A stretch of 28,740 nt of DNA. It comes from DBFJGL01 sp048394785. GTDB lineage: Bacteria > Bacillota > Clostridia > Christensenellales > CAG-917. The translations under genes and the position numbers were made by a program. The notes below the pieces were generated by a model. That model worked only from the letters and a program-made list of their open reading frames with translations, ran no database searches and was not told the origin of the DNA. Shown here one piece after another: positions 5,788-12,875 of this stretch (the first letter of the stretch is position 1; each line of letters begins with the position of its first letter). The stretch is taken from assembly GCA_048394785.1 (NCBI GenBank), contig DBFJGL010000010.1, forward strand, positions 1 through 28,740. The letters are read 5' to 3'.

Positions 5788-8388
5788 ATGAACACTGACA
5801 AATATACCAAAAAAGCAATAGAAGCATTGACAAATGCGCAGAATACGGCACTTTATAAACACAATCAGGAGATTAAACCCGAACATCTGCTGTTTGCCCT
5901 GCTTGACGACAACGAAGGGCTGATACCCAAACTGCTTACTCGCTGCGGTTGCGACAGCGGTTACATCAAGAGCGAAACGGAAAAAATAATCGACAAATTC
6001 CCGACAGTTACGGGCGGAAACGCTTCGGTATATCTCGACTCCGCAACCTCGCTTATAATCGCAGCCGCGGAAAAATGCGCAAAAAAGGACGGTGACGAAT
6101 ATGTAAGCGTAGAACATTTGTTTTCCGCCCTCCTCGACTCGCCCACGACCTCTCTCAAAAATCTCTTTCAGAAGACGGGCGTTGAAAAGCGTAAAATAGC
6201 GGCGGCGCTCAAAGAAATCAAAACCGCTCCCGTTACGGGCGACAATCCCGAGGACACATACGACGCGCTCGGCAAATACGGCTACGACCTCGTCGAACGC
6301 GCAAGAGAAGGGAAACTCGACCCCGTAATCGGACGCGACGACGAGATAAGAAACGTCATCAGAATTTTGTCGAGAAAAACCAAGAACAACCCTGTTTTGA
6401 TAGGAGAGCCGGGCGTGGGCAAAACGGCAATCGCCGAAGGGCTCGCGCAACGTATCGTCCGCGGCGACGTCCCCGAAGGGTTGAAAGACAAAAGCGTGTT
6501 TGCCCTCGATATGGGCGCGCTTATCGCCGGCGCGAAATACCGAGGCGAGTTTGAAGAAAGGCTGAAAGCCGTACTCAACGAAATAAAGAAAAAGGAAGGC
6601 AATACCCTGCTTTTCATAGACGAGTTGCACACTATCGTAGGCGCGGGGAAAACGGAAGGGAGTATGGATGCGGGCAATCTGCTGAAACCTATGCTCGCTC
6701 GGGGAGAATTGCATTGCATAGGCGCGACCACGCTCGACGAATATCGAAAATATATCGAGAAAGACGCCGCGCTCGAACGCCGTTTTCAGCCCGTATCGGT
6801 CAACGAACCTACGGTTGAGGATACGATTGCAATTCTTCGCGGTCTTAAAGAACGCTACGAAATATATCACGGCGTACGCATTCACGACCGCGCCCTCGTT
6901 GCCGCGGCGACTCTCTCCGACCGCTATATCACCGACAGATTTCTGCCCGATAAAGCGATTGACCTCGTGGACGAAGCCTGCGCTATGATTCGCACGGAAA
7001 TCGACAGTATGCCCACCGAAATGGACGTCATTTCACGACGCATAATGCAGCTCGAAATCGAAGAAATGGCGTTAAGCAAGGAAAGCGACAAACTGTCGCT
7101 CGACCGCTCCGAAACCATAAAACGCGAACTCGGCGAACTGCACGACAAATTCAATGCGATGAAAGCGCAGTGGGATAACGAGAAACGCGATATATCCTCG
7201 GTTCGGGATACCAAGCAGGAAATAGACAGAATAACCGTGGAAATCGAAGAAGCAAAGCGTACGGGAAATTATGAAAAAGCCGCCGCCCTGCAATACGGAA
7301 AACTGCCAGAACTCACCGCAAAACTCACCGCCGCGGAAAACAAATCGGGCGACGACAGGCACGTCGCCCTCCTGCGCGACGAGGTGACCGAAGACGAAAT
7401 CGCGAAAATCGTCGCAAAATGGACGGGAATACCCGTTGTAAAGCTTATGGAAAGCGAAAAGGAAAAGCTGCTCCGACTCGCAGACGAATTGCACAAGCGC
7501 GTAATCGGACAGGACGACGCCGTGGACGCGGTCAGCGAGGCAATACTCCGCTCTCGCGCGGGAATTGCGGACGAAAACCGCCCCATAGGCTCTTTCCTAT
7601 TCCTCGGTCCTACGGGCGTAGGCAAAACCGAACTTGCCAAAACGCTTGCGGAGTATCTTTTCGACGACGAGAGAAATATCGTGCGCATCGATATGACGGA
7701 ATATATGGAAAAATTCAGCGTGTCCCGTCTTATAGGCGCGCCTCCCGGATACGTCGGTTACGACGAGGGCGGTCAGCTTACCGAGGCGGTAAGGCGTAAG
7801 CCGTACTCGGTCGTGTTGTTCGACGAAATAGAAAAGGCTCACCCCGATGTGTTCAACATTCTGCTGCAAGTCCTCGACGACGGCAGAATAACGGACAGTC
7901 AGGGGCGTACCGTCAACTTCAAAAACACGGTAATCATAATGACGTCAAACCTCGGCAGTTCCGTAATTCTGGACGGGATAGATAAGGACGGAAAAATCAG
8001 CGGCGAGGCACGCAGTCAGGTCGACGCCCTCTTGAAAAACACTTTCCGCCCCGAGTTTCTCAACCGACTCGACGAAATCGTTATGTTCTCGCCGCTCAAC
8101 CGCGACAATATTATGTCGATTATCGATTTGATGCTGTCCTCGCTTTCGCAAAGACTCGCAAGACAAAATCTTAAACTCGAAGTCACAGATGCGGCCAAGG
8201 ACTCTATAATCGCAGGCGGATACGACGTCAATTTCGGCGCGCGTCCTCTCAAAAGATATATCCAAAGCAAAGTGGAAACCGCGCTCGCCCGCGCAATCCT
8301 CGCAGGCAATATCAACGAAGGCGACACCTTGGTCGCAGACGCTCAAAACGGCTCAATCGAAATAAAAGTAAAAAGCAATAAATTATAA
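5788..8388 (+). CDS. clpB: ClpB protein disaggregase
   Basis: An 866-residue AAA+ chaperone that works with DnaK to pull apart aggregated proteins. In order: a Clp-N domain (1-145), nucleotide-binding domain 1 with Walker A GEPGVGKT (206-213), Walker B LLFIDE (274-279) and pore loop KYRGEFE, a coiled-coil middle domain (about 405-530) including the ClpB-type LQYGKLPEL, and domain 2 with Walker A GPTGVGKT (607-614), Walker B VVLFDE and pore loop GYVGYDEGG. The long middle domain and the overall length separate it from ClpC and ClpA. ATG 5788 is preceded by AAGGAG. It stands alone under a CIRCE-controlled promoter and is followed by a strong terminator. Confidence 0.97.
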   Translation: MNTDKYTKKAIEALTNAQNTALYKHNQEIKPEHLLFALLDDNEGLIPKLLTRCGCDSGYIKSETEKIIDKFPTVTGGNASVYLDSATSLIIAAAEKCAKKDGDEYVSVEHLFSALLDSPTTSLKNLFQKTGVEKRKIAAALKEIKTAPVTGDNPEDTYDALGKYGYDLVERAREGKLDPVIGRDDEIRNVIRILSRKTKNNPVLIGEPGVGKTAIAEGLAQRIVRGDVPEGLKDKSVFALDMGALIAGAKYRGEFEERLKAVLNEIKKKEGNTLLFIDELHTIVGAGKTEGSMDAGNLLKPMLARGELHCIGATTLDEYRKYIEKDAALERRFQPVSVNEPTVEDTIAILRGLKERYEIYHGVRIHDRALVAAATLSDRYITDRFLPDKAIDLVDEACAMIRTEIDSMPTEMDVISRRIMQLEIEEMALSKESDKLSLDRSETIKRELGELHDKFNAMKAQWDNEKRDISSVRDTKQEIDRITVEIEEAKRTGNYEKAAALQYGKLPELTAKLTAAENKSGDDRHVALLRDEVTEDEIAKIVAKWTGIPVVKLMESEKEKLLRLADELHKRVIGQDDAVDAVSEAILRSRAGIADENRPIGSFLFLGPTGVGKTELAKTLAEYLFDDERNIVRIDMTEYMEKFSVSRLIGAPPGYVGYDEGGQLTEAVRRKPYSVVLFDEIEKAHPDVFNILLQVLDDGRITDSQGRTVNFKNTVIIMTSNLGSSVILDGIDKDGKISGEARSQVDALLKNTFRPEFLNRLDEIVMFSPLNRDNIMSIIDLMLSSLSQRLARQNLKLEVTDAAKDSIIAGGYDVNFGARPLKRYIQSKVETALARAILAGNINEGDTLVADAQNGSIEIKVKSNKL

Positions 8389-8438
8389 CCTTGTATAAAT
8401 CGCAACTCGATTTTCAGTTTGAAATCATTAAATCTGTA

Positions 8439-8470
8439 AAAATAAAAACCTCTTTTGAGGTTTTTATTTT
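8439..8470 (+). terminator. Intrinsic terminator of clpB
   Basis: A perfect 14-bp stem, AAAATAAAAACCTC and GAGGTTTTTATTTT, encloses a TTTT loop 50 bp after the clpB stop. Its core is nearly identical to the tRNA terminator at 8577-8598, as part of a longer duplicated segment. Confidence 0.9.
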
Positions 8471-8622
8471 GCGCTATTATCGGGAGTCGCACGAGCACGA
8501 ACCTAAGTCGTGCGAGTTTCAGCGGGCAACGTCCGCGTGCAACAACAGGGACAGACGAGTGCCGTCGCCAAATAATAAAAACCTCTTTCGAGGTTTTTGG
8601 TTGGCGTTCCCGGCGGGAGTCG
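8441..8622. repeat. Imperfect direct repeat: decayed copy of the tRNA-Arg 3' end plus terminator
   Basis: Two segments, 8441-8489 and 8574-8622, share AATAAAAACCTC, a 4-nt loop, GAGGTTTTT, then 15 unlike bases, then CGGGAGTCG, all at an offset of exactly 133 bp. In the second copy CGGGAGTCG is the T-arm of the tRNA-Arg gene. The first copy therefore looks like the remains of the 3' end of a duplicated tRNA or of an integration site. The block between holds an 8-bp inverted repeat (TCGCACGA 8487-8494, TCGTGCGA 8508-8515) and no open frame I believe. Confidence 0.6.
8577..8598 (-). terminator. Intrinsic terminator of tRNA-Arg
   Basis: AAAAACCTC-TTTC-GAGGTTTTT begins 3 bp after the encoded CCA of the minus-strand tRNA. 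Read on the minus strand it ends in TTTTTATTATT. Confidence 0.85.
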
Positions 8623-8678
8623 AACCCACGACCTTCCGCTTAGGAGGCGGACGCTCTATCCTACTGAGCTACGGAAAC
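8602..8678 (-). tRNA. tRNA-Arg (anticodon CCT)
   Basis: The minus strand folds as a standard cloverleaf: acceptor stem GTTTCCG/CGGGAAC, D-arm GCTCAGTAGGATAGAGC, anticodon stem TCCGC/GCGGA with loop CTCCTAA, and a T-arm containing GGTTCGACTCC. The discriminator is G and CCA is encoded. Anticodon CCT reads AGG arginine codons. A promoter lies directly upstream and a terminator directly downstream, so it is a single-gene transcript. Confidence 0.97.
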
Positions 8679-8695
8679 AGATTGAGAACGGATAT

Positions 8696-8724
8696 ATTAT
8701 ACAGTAATAATCTGTTTTGTACAA
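8696..8724 (-). promoter_or_regulatory. Promoter of tRNA-Arg
   Basis: Minus-strand TTGTAC (8724-8719) and TATAAT (8701-8696) are 17 bp apart, which places the transcript start about 11 nt before the tRNA 5' end. The stretch 8725-8866 is AT-rich and shows nothing else. Confidence 0.7.
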
Positions 8725-8866
8725 CTAAAAGCAACCGATTTGAGTTCTTTACTATTGTAATGAATGCTTATAAATCATATTAACCATCATATTGTATGCA
8801 AACGTAAAAACCATATGAATATATAATAAAATACTGTAATTCCAAAGTATGATAGCATAGTATATG

Positions 8867-8895
8867 TTGTTTTAACGCGCGGATTGTGATAAAAT
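8867..8895 (+). promoter_or_regulatory. Extended -10 promoter of the DUF3842 gene
   Basis: TTGTTT (8867-8872) and TGA-TAAAAT (-10 at 8890-8895) are 17 bp apart. The -10 box ends 6 nt before the ATG at 8902, so the expected transcript start coincides with the start codon. Confidence 0.55.
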
Positions 8896-8901
8896 AATTA
8901 T

Positions 8902-9318
8902 ATGGATATTGTTGTTATTGACGGGTGCGGAGGAGGAATAGGCAAAGGGTTGGTGACTGCGTTGATAAAGCGCGGAATAACCAATATTATTGCCGTCGGA
9001 CTGAACCAATCTGCCGCCGCCGCAATGAAAAACGTCGGAGCGAAACAAAGTTTTTACGGCGAAGCCGCCGTGCTTCGCCGTTGCACAAACGCGGATATTA
9101 TAATGGGACCTATCGGCATTGCTATGTCGGGAGCGTTGCAGAACGAAGTTTCCCCTGCCGTTGCCGAAGCAATATCTCAAAGCGACGCTTATCGCATTCT
9201 CGTGCCTGTGAATAAATGCCGCACCTTGGTGGCAGGCACAAAGGAAACGCCCTTGAAAAGCATAATCGAAGAAGCCGCCGAACTCGCAGAAGCAATACTC
9301 AGCGGCAAAGTCCGCTAA
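8902..9318 (+). CDS. DUF3842 family protein
   Basis: A 138-residue protein recognisable as DUF3842 from VIDGCGGGIGKGLV at the N-terminus (a glycine-rich nucleotide-binding-like loop), the IMGPIGI block near residue 73, and the LVPVNKC segment near residue 102. It has no signal peptide or membrane span and should be cytoplasmic. The family is common in Clostridia and I know of no demonstrated function. No ribosome binding site precedes the ATG, and the promoter suggests a leaderless mRNA. It lies 293 bp upstream of the nickel-pincer operon in the same direction but with a separate promoter, so any functional link is conjecture. Confidence 0.85.
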   Translation: MDIVVIDGCGGGIGKGLVTALIKRGITNIIAVGLNQSAAAAMKNVGAKQSFYGEAAVLRRCTNADIIMGPIGIAMSGALQNEVSPAVAEAISQSDAYRILVPVNKCRTLVAGTKETPLKSIIEEAAELAEAILSGKVR

Positions 9319-9405
9319 TTTAGTTGTTCACGCGGCATTATATTTTTAACGCGCATTTGCCCGCAACACCGAACCGATTGACATATCCCCTCGCCGCCGC
9401 CTGCA

Positions 9406-9427
9406 ACGGCAATAACGCTTTTGCCGT
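9406..9427 (+). terminator. Hairpin after the DUF3842 gene
   Basis: ACGGCAA and TTGCCGT pair across an 8-nt loop about 90 bp after the DUF3842 stop. No uridine run follows immediately (CTTTTC comes some 15 nt later), so termination here is uncertain. Confidence 0.3.
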
Positions 9428-9452
9428 CACTGCAACTGCCTTTTCAAACCGC

Positions 9453-9481
9453 TTGCAATATACCCAAAAATAATGTATAAT
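9453..9481 (+). promoter_or_regulatory. Promoter of the nickel transport and pincer-cofactor operon
   Basis: TTGCAA (9453-9458) and a perfect TATAAT (9476-9481) are separated by 17 bp. Transcription should begin near 9488, giving a leader of about 124 nt before the first gene. Confidence 0.8.
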
Positions 9482-9487
9482 ACAAAT

Positions 9488-9611
9488 GCTTGATATGTAC
9501 GAACCTGCCCACGAAGGGAGCGACAGGCGTACAGACGGCGGTAAATATAAAAAGCCGACACGGCAAAGGTAGGTCACGAAGGCTTATTCCGTTTGGAATA
9601 AGCCTTTTTTT
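9488..9611 (+). ncRNA. Structured leader RNA, candidate metal- or cofactor-sensing riboswitch
   Basis: The leader folds into a long hairpin: GTACG (9497-9501) with CGTAC (9528-9532), CCTG (9504-9507) with CAGG (9524-9527), and CCC (9508-9510) with GGG (9516-9518). A second helix pairs CGGC (9536-9539) with GCCG (9554-9557). CACGAAGG occurs twice (9510-9517, 9575-9582). GGTAGG (9568-9573) can pair with CCTGCC in the first hairpin. AAGCC (9552-9556) can instead pair with GGCTT (9581-9585) inside the terminator, giving a possible antiterminator. A strong intrinsic terminator follows at once. I do not recognise a known riboswitch class; it does not match what I recall of the NiCo, cobalamin, Mg, Mn or Moco types. 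The downstream genes make nickel or the pincer nucleotide the obvious candidate ligand. Confidence 0.55.
9579..9611 (+). terminator. Intrinsic terminator directly before the first transporter gene
   Basis: AAGGCTTATTCC (9579-9590) and GGAATAAGCCTT (9595-9606) form a perfect 12-bp stem with a GTTT loop, followed by seven T (9605-9611). The next base starts the ATG of the first ABC gene. A terminator between promoter and first gene implies conditional read-through. Confidence 0.92.
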
Positions 9612-10529
9612 ATGAAAACGCTGGAAGTAAAAAATCTGACGGTAGCGGCAAAAACCGCAACGGGAATAAGCCCCATAGTGAACGGGCTCGATTTCGGCGT
9701 GGACAAAGGCGAAACGCTGGCAATCGTCGGCGAATCGGGCTGCGGCAAAACAATGACTGCGCTGTCAATATTCGGCGTGCTGCCCGCGAACTGTTTTTTT
9801 AACGGAGAAATCTGCCTCGGCGGCAAAAATCTTGCGCTTCTATCCGAGAGGGAACTGAATGAATTGAGAGGCAAAAATATCGTAATGGTGCCGCAAAGCG
9901 GCGCGGAGTTTCTCAACCCCTCTCTAAAAATCAAAACTCAGCTTTACGAATGCTGTAAAAAGGAAGGCGTTGCGCCCTCCCGATATGCGGCGCGAAGTTT
10001 CCGCAAACTGTATGCCGCAGGCATTGCCGAGCCGTCGCAAATATTGGAAAAGTATCCTTTTGAACTTTCGGGCGGACAGGCGCAACGCGTATGTCTTGCC
10101 GCCGCCGTTTCGGACTCGGCGCAAGCGGTGATTGCGGACGAGCCCACAAAGGGCGTGGATAACGAAACGGCGAACGCATTTTTGGACAGTTTGCACAATG
10201 TGTTGGGCAACGCCGCCACGATACTGATTACGCACGACATTTCCGTGGCTAAAAGGGCGGACGGCGTGCTTGTAATGCTGAACGGCTATGCCGTTGAGTA
10301 CGGCACGGCGGAACAGGTTCTCGGCGAACCGAAACACCCGTACACTAAAAGTCTGCTTGCCGCTCTGCCCGAGAACGGTATGAAAGCGTCGTCTGCAGAC
10401 AGAGAGCCTACGGCTGTCTGCTGTCCGTATTACGGCAGATGCGAGATTGCAACCGACAAGTGCAAAAGCGGCGTACCGCCGATGATAAATACGGACGATA
10501 ACAGAGAAGCGAGGTGTTTCTATGCTTGA
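9612..10529 (+). CDS. ABC transporter ATP-binding protein (NikD/DppD type)
   Basis: A 305-residue ATPase of the peptide/nickel transporter family. Walker A is GESGCGKT (40-47), the Q-loop Gln is at 95, the signature LSGGQ at 152-156, Walker B AVIADEP at 172-178 and the switch His at 208. The C-terminal extension typical of the family follows HPYTKSLLAALP and carries several cysteines (a CCPYYGRC block and CKSG). It pairs with the ATPase encoded next, whose start overlaps its end by 8 bp. The ATG begins right after the terminator T-run and has no recognisable ribosome binding site. Nickel as substrate is inferred from the larEBC genes in the same operon; the family also carries peptides. Confidence 0.9.
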   Translation: MKTLEVKNLTVAAKTATGISPIVNGLDFGVDKGETLAIVGESGCGKTMTALSIFGVLPANCFFNGEICLGGKNLALLSERELNELRGKNIVMVPQSGAEFLNPSLKIKTQLYECCKKEGVAPSRYAARSFRKLYAAGIAEPSQILEKYPFELSGGQAQRVCLAAAVSDSAQAVIADEPTKGVDNETANAFLDSLHNVLGNAATILITHDISVAKRADGVLVMLNGYAVEYGTAEQVLGEPKHPYTKSLLAALPENGMKASSADREPTAVCCPYYGRCEIATDKCKSGVPPMINTDDNREARCFYA

Positions 10530-11214
10530 AGTAAAACATCTCAAAAAGACGTTTTATATAAACAGAAAACGAAGTATAACACCTGTTTATGACGTTTCGT
10601 TTATTCTCGGTCAAGGTGATAAAATCGGCATTTGCGGAGCAAGCGGCGAGGGTAAAAGCACAATCGCGCACATTATAACGGGACTGATAAAGCCGAACGC
10701 CGGCAACGTGTATTTGGACGGAAACCCTTTTTATAACGACAAGTTCCGCTACAACAGAAAAGTCGGACGCGATGTGCAAATCATTCATCAGGCACCCTAT
10801 GCGTCCTTGGACCCGTCGCAAAAAATCGGAGCGGCGGTCGCCGAAGCCGTGAGCGTTGCGACAAAATGCCGAAACCGCAAACAATGTATGGAAAGAGCGG
10901 AAACGCTGCTTTCAAAAACAGGTCTTTCCCCCGATTTGCACAGCCGCTATCCGCACGCGCTGTCGGGCGGTCAGGCGCAGAGAGCCGCGATTGCGCGCGC
11001 GCTTGCGCTGAACCCCCGAGTGCTTATATCGGACGAAGCAACGAGTATGCTGGATATGTCAACGCAGGCACAGATTATAAATCTGTTTCTGCGGCTGAAC
11101 GAGGAGGACAATGTGTCCGTAATTTTTATTTCGCACGACAACGAACTGTTAAAAGCCGTAACAAACACGCGCTACGTTCTTAAAAACGGTTTGCTGGGAA
11201 AGGAAGATATATGA
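10522..11214 (+). CDS. ABC transporter ATP-binding protein (NikE/DppF type)
   Basis: A 230-residue second ATPase, forming a heterodimer with the preceding one. Walker A is GASGEGKS (39-46), the Q-loop Gln is at 90, LSGGQ at 147-151, Walker B VLISDEA at 167-173 and the switch His at 205. It ends soon after the catalytic core and lacks the C-terminal extension of the longer subunit, as is common for NikE-type proteins. The stop overlaps the start of the binding-protein gene (ATGA). Confidence 0.9.
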   Translation: MLEVKHLKKTFYINRKRSITPVYDVSFILGQGDKIGICGASGEGKSTIAHIITGLIKPNAGNVYLDGNPFYNDKFRYNRKVGRDVQIIHQAPYASLDPSQKIGAAVAEAVSVATKCRNRKQCMERAETLLSKTGLSPDLHSRYPHALSGGQAQRAAIARALALNPRVLISDEATSMLDMSTQAQIINLFLRLNEEDNVSVIFISHDNELLKAVTNTRYVLKNGLLGKEDI

Positions 11215-12875
11215 AAAAAACAACAAGACTTCTCACCGTAGCAATTATGCTCGCGGTAGTAATCGGGCTTGTATTCGGACTTGCCGCCTGCAACAATCCC
11301 GACAGTCCGTCGTCGGGTGCAGGCGACGTTTCCGCAAGCTTTACTCTCACCGTAAACGCAGGCAAAGCCGACCAGCTGAGATGGGCCGAGCTTGTTAAAA
11401 ACAGCCTTGCGGACGTTGGTATTACGGTCACGATTGACGCAAAAACGGCAGCCGAGTTCAACGCCGCCACGATGAACGGTCAGGGCGACAACAAGGGAAG
11501 CGTCAATTTTCAGGCGGCAGTCACCAACTATACTCAATCGGGCATGAATATGGTCAACGGTTTGGGCACGATATACGCGGATAAAAATCACGCGATGCAG
11601 GGCGGCGCGCAAGTGGACACAAAAGTGTTTGAAAACATACTTAACTCGCTTTCCTCCGCCGCCACTCCCGAACAGTACAATGCGGCGGCGCGTGCGTGCC
11701 AGGAATATTATGCTCAATATCTCCCCTTTGTCGCGCTGTTTTGGGACAGCTCGCTTCACGCCGTATCCGATAATTTTAGCGGATACATAACAGACAGCGA
11801 TTTCGGCGCATTCAACTCGCGCGCCTGGTTCAGTATGACTGCGGCAAACGGAGACAGAGAACTCAACGTCGGCACTACTTACACTTTTGAGAATTATGGC
11901 AGACAGAACGGCACTTACGATCAGATGTCCGCCGCGCTGACTCAACAAGCTCTTGTCTGCCGCGAAAACGGCGAATTCAAAGGCTTGCTTGCCGACTACG
12001 CCACGTCGGACGGCAAAGAATGGACCTTCACCGTAAAAGAAGGTATGAAATGGGACGACGGCGAAGCCGTGACGGCGCAGGATATTCTCTATACTCTCAA
12101 TTACCTCGATACCTACGAGGGCAAAAATTGGTTCAAAGACGTCACGGGAAATAACGACAAAACCACGCCCAAGCTGCTTGAAAACGCAACCGTTTCCGAA
12201 GACGGAAAGAGCATTACTCTCACTTATGTGAAAGCCAATCCCCGCGCGCTTACTGATTTTATTGCCGTGCGTATAATGCCCGAGCACATATACACGCAAT
12301 ACGAAGACTCGCTTACAACGGAAAAGCCCGTTGAGGCGGCGAGCGACGCGCACAACAGAATCGGGTGCGGACCGTATAAGTACTCCTCTCACGACGCCGC
12401 GAGCGCGTCCGTCACGTTCGTGAAGAACGAATATTATCCCAATCAAAACCACAATTTCGATAAAATAACGGTGCGCAGCTTCAACAACGAAACCGCGCTT
12501 GTCGCCGCGCTTTCGCAGGGCGAAGTCGATATGTCGTACAGATATTCGGGCGGACTGAGCGCGGAAGCCGCCAAAACTCTGAAAAACAACGGCGGCGTAA
12601 ACATCGTGCCCGTACCTGCCGGAGCCGTGGCTACTCTTATGTTCAACACAAGCGTCGCGCCTTTTAACAACGTCAATTTCAGAAAAGCGGTTATGTACGG
12701 TCTTAACTACGCAAAGTTCCTCGAACTGTTCGGCTCGGAATATGCCGCACGTCCGCAGGCAGGCTTTGTGCCTCCGTCCTTTGCGGGATATTACGACGGT
12801 ACGCCCGTGCTCGAACGCAACGTCGACCTTGCCAAGAGCTATCTCGCGACTGCGTTGAAGGAAATTAACGGATAA
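11211..12875 (+). CDS. Circularly permuted SBP_bac_5-type binding lipoprotein (probable nickel-binding protein)
   Basis: A 554-residue lipoprotein with signal peptide and lipobox LAAC (Cys27) after MKKTTRLLTV. The usual family order is rearranged. Residues 44-205 resemble the canonical C-terminal third: the strand FTLTVNAGKADQLRWAELV, then SLADVGITVTI, and later YNAAARACQEYYAQYLPFVA and SDNFSGY. Residues 217-554 resemble the canonical N-terminal two-thirds: LNVGTTYTF, then WTFTVKEGMKWDDGEAVTAQ, GCGPYK (385-390), FNTSVAPFNNVNFRKAV (478-494) and NVDLAKSYL (537-545). The protein stops where a normal member would continue into the FTLTV strand. The frame is continuous. It should deliver substrate to the permeases encoded next; nickel is inferred from the lar genes. 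The stop overlaps the next ATG by one base. Confidence 0.88.
   Translation: MKKTTRLLTVAIMLAVVIGLVFGLAACNNPDSPSSGAGDVSASFTLTVNAGKADQLRWAELVKNSLADVGITVTIDAKTAAEFNAATMNGQGDNKGSVNFQAAVTNYTQSGMNMVNGLGTIYADKNHAMQGGAQVDTKVFENILNSLSSAATPEQYNAAARACQEYYAQYLPFVALFWDSSLHAVSDNFSGYITDSDFGAFNSRAWFSMTAANGDRELNVGTTYTFENYGRQNGTYDQMSAALTQQALVCRENGEFKGLLADYATSDGKEWTFTVKEGMKWDDGEAVTAQDILYTLNYLDTYEGKNWFKDVTGNNDKTTPKLLENATVSEDGKSITLTYVKANPRALTDFIAVRIMPEHIYTQYEDSLTTEKPVEAASDAHNRIGCGPYKYSSHDAASASVTFVKNEYYPNQNHNFDKITVRSFNNETALVAALSQGEVDMSYRYSGGLSAEAAKTLKNNGGVNIVPVPAGAVATLMFNTSVAPFNNVNFRKAVMYGLNYAKFLELFGSEYAARPQAGFVPPSFAGYYDGTPVLERNVDLAKSYLATALKEING

Noticed and set aside
9488..9611. Assignment of the leader RNA to a known riboswitch class (NiCo, cobalamin, Mg, Mn, Moco, ykkC)
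   Set aside because: Short pieces such as ACACGGC recall other RNAs, but I could not place the conserved core of any of these classes. I left it unnamed.
11172..12452. Long minus-strand open frame opposite the binding-protein gene
   Set aside because: The translated protein is low in recognisable motifs, and the opposite strand carries a clear gene with signal peptide, lipobox and family motifs.
11211..12875. Fusion of a separate domain to a complete binding protein
   Set aside because: The C-terminal part of the protein stops before the strand and helices that would complete the fold, and those elements are found at the N-terminus, so permutation explains it better than addition.
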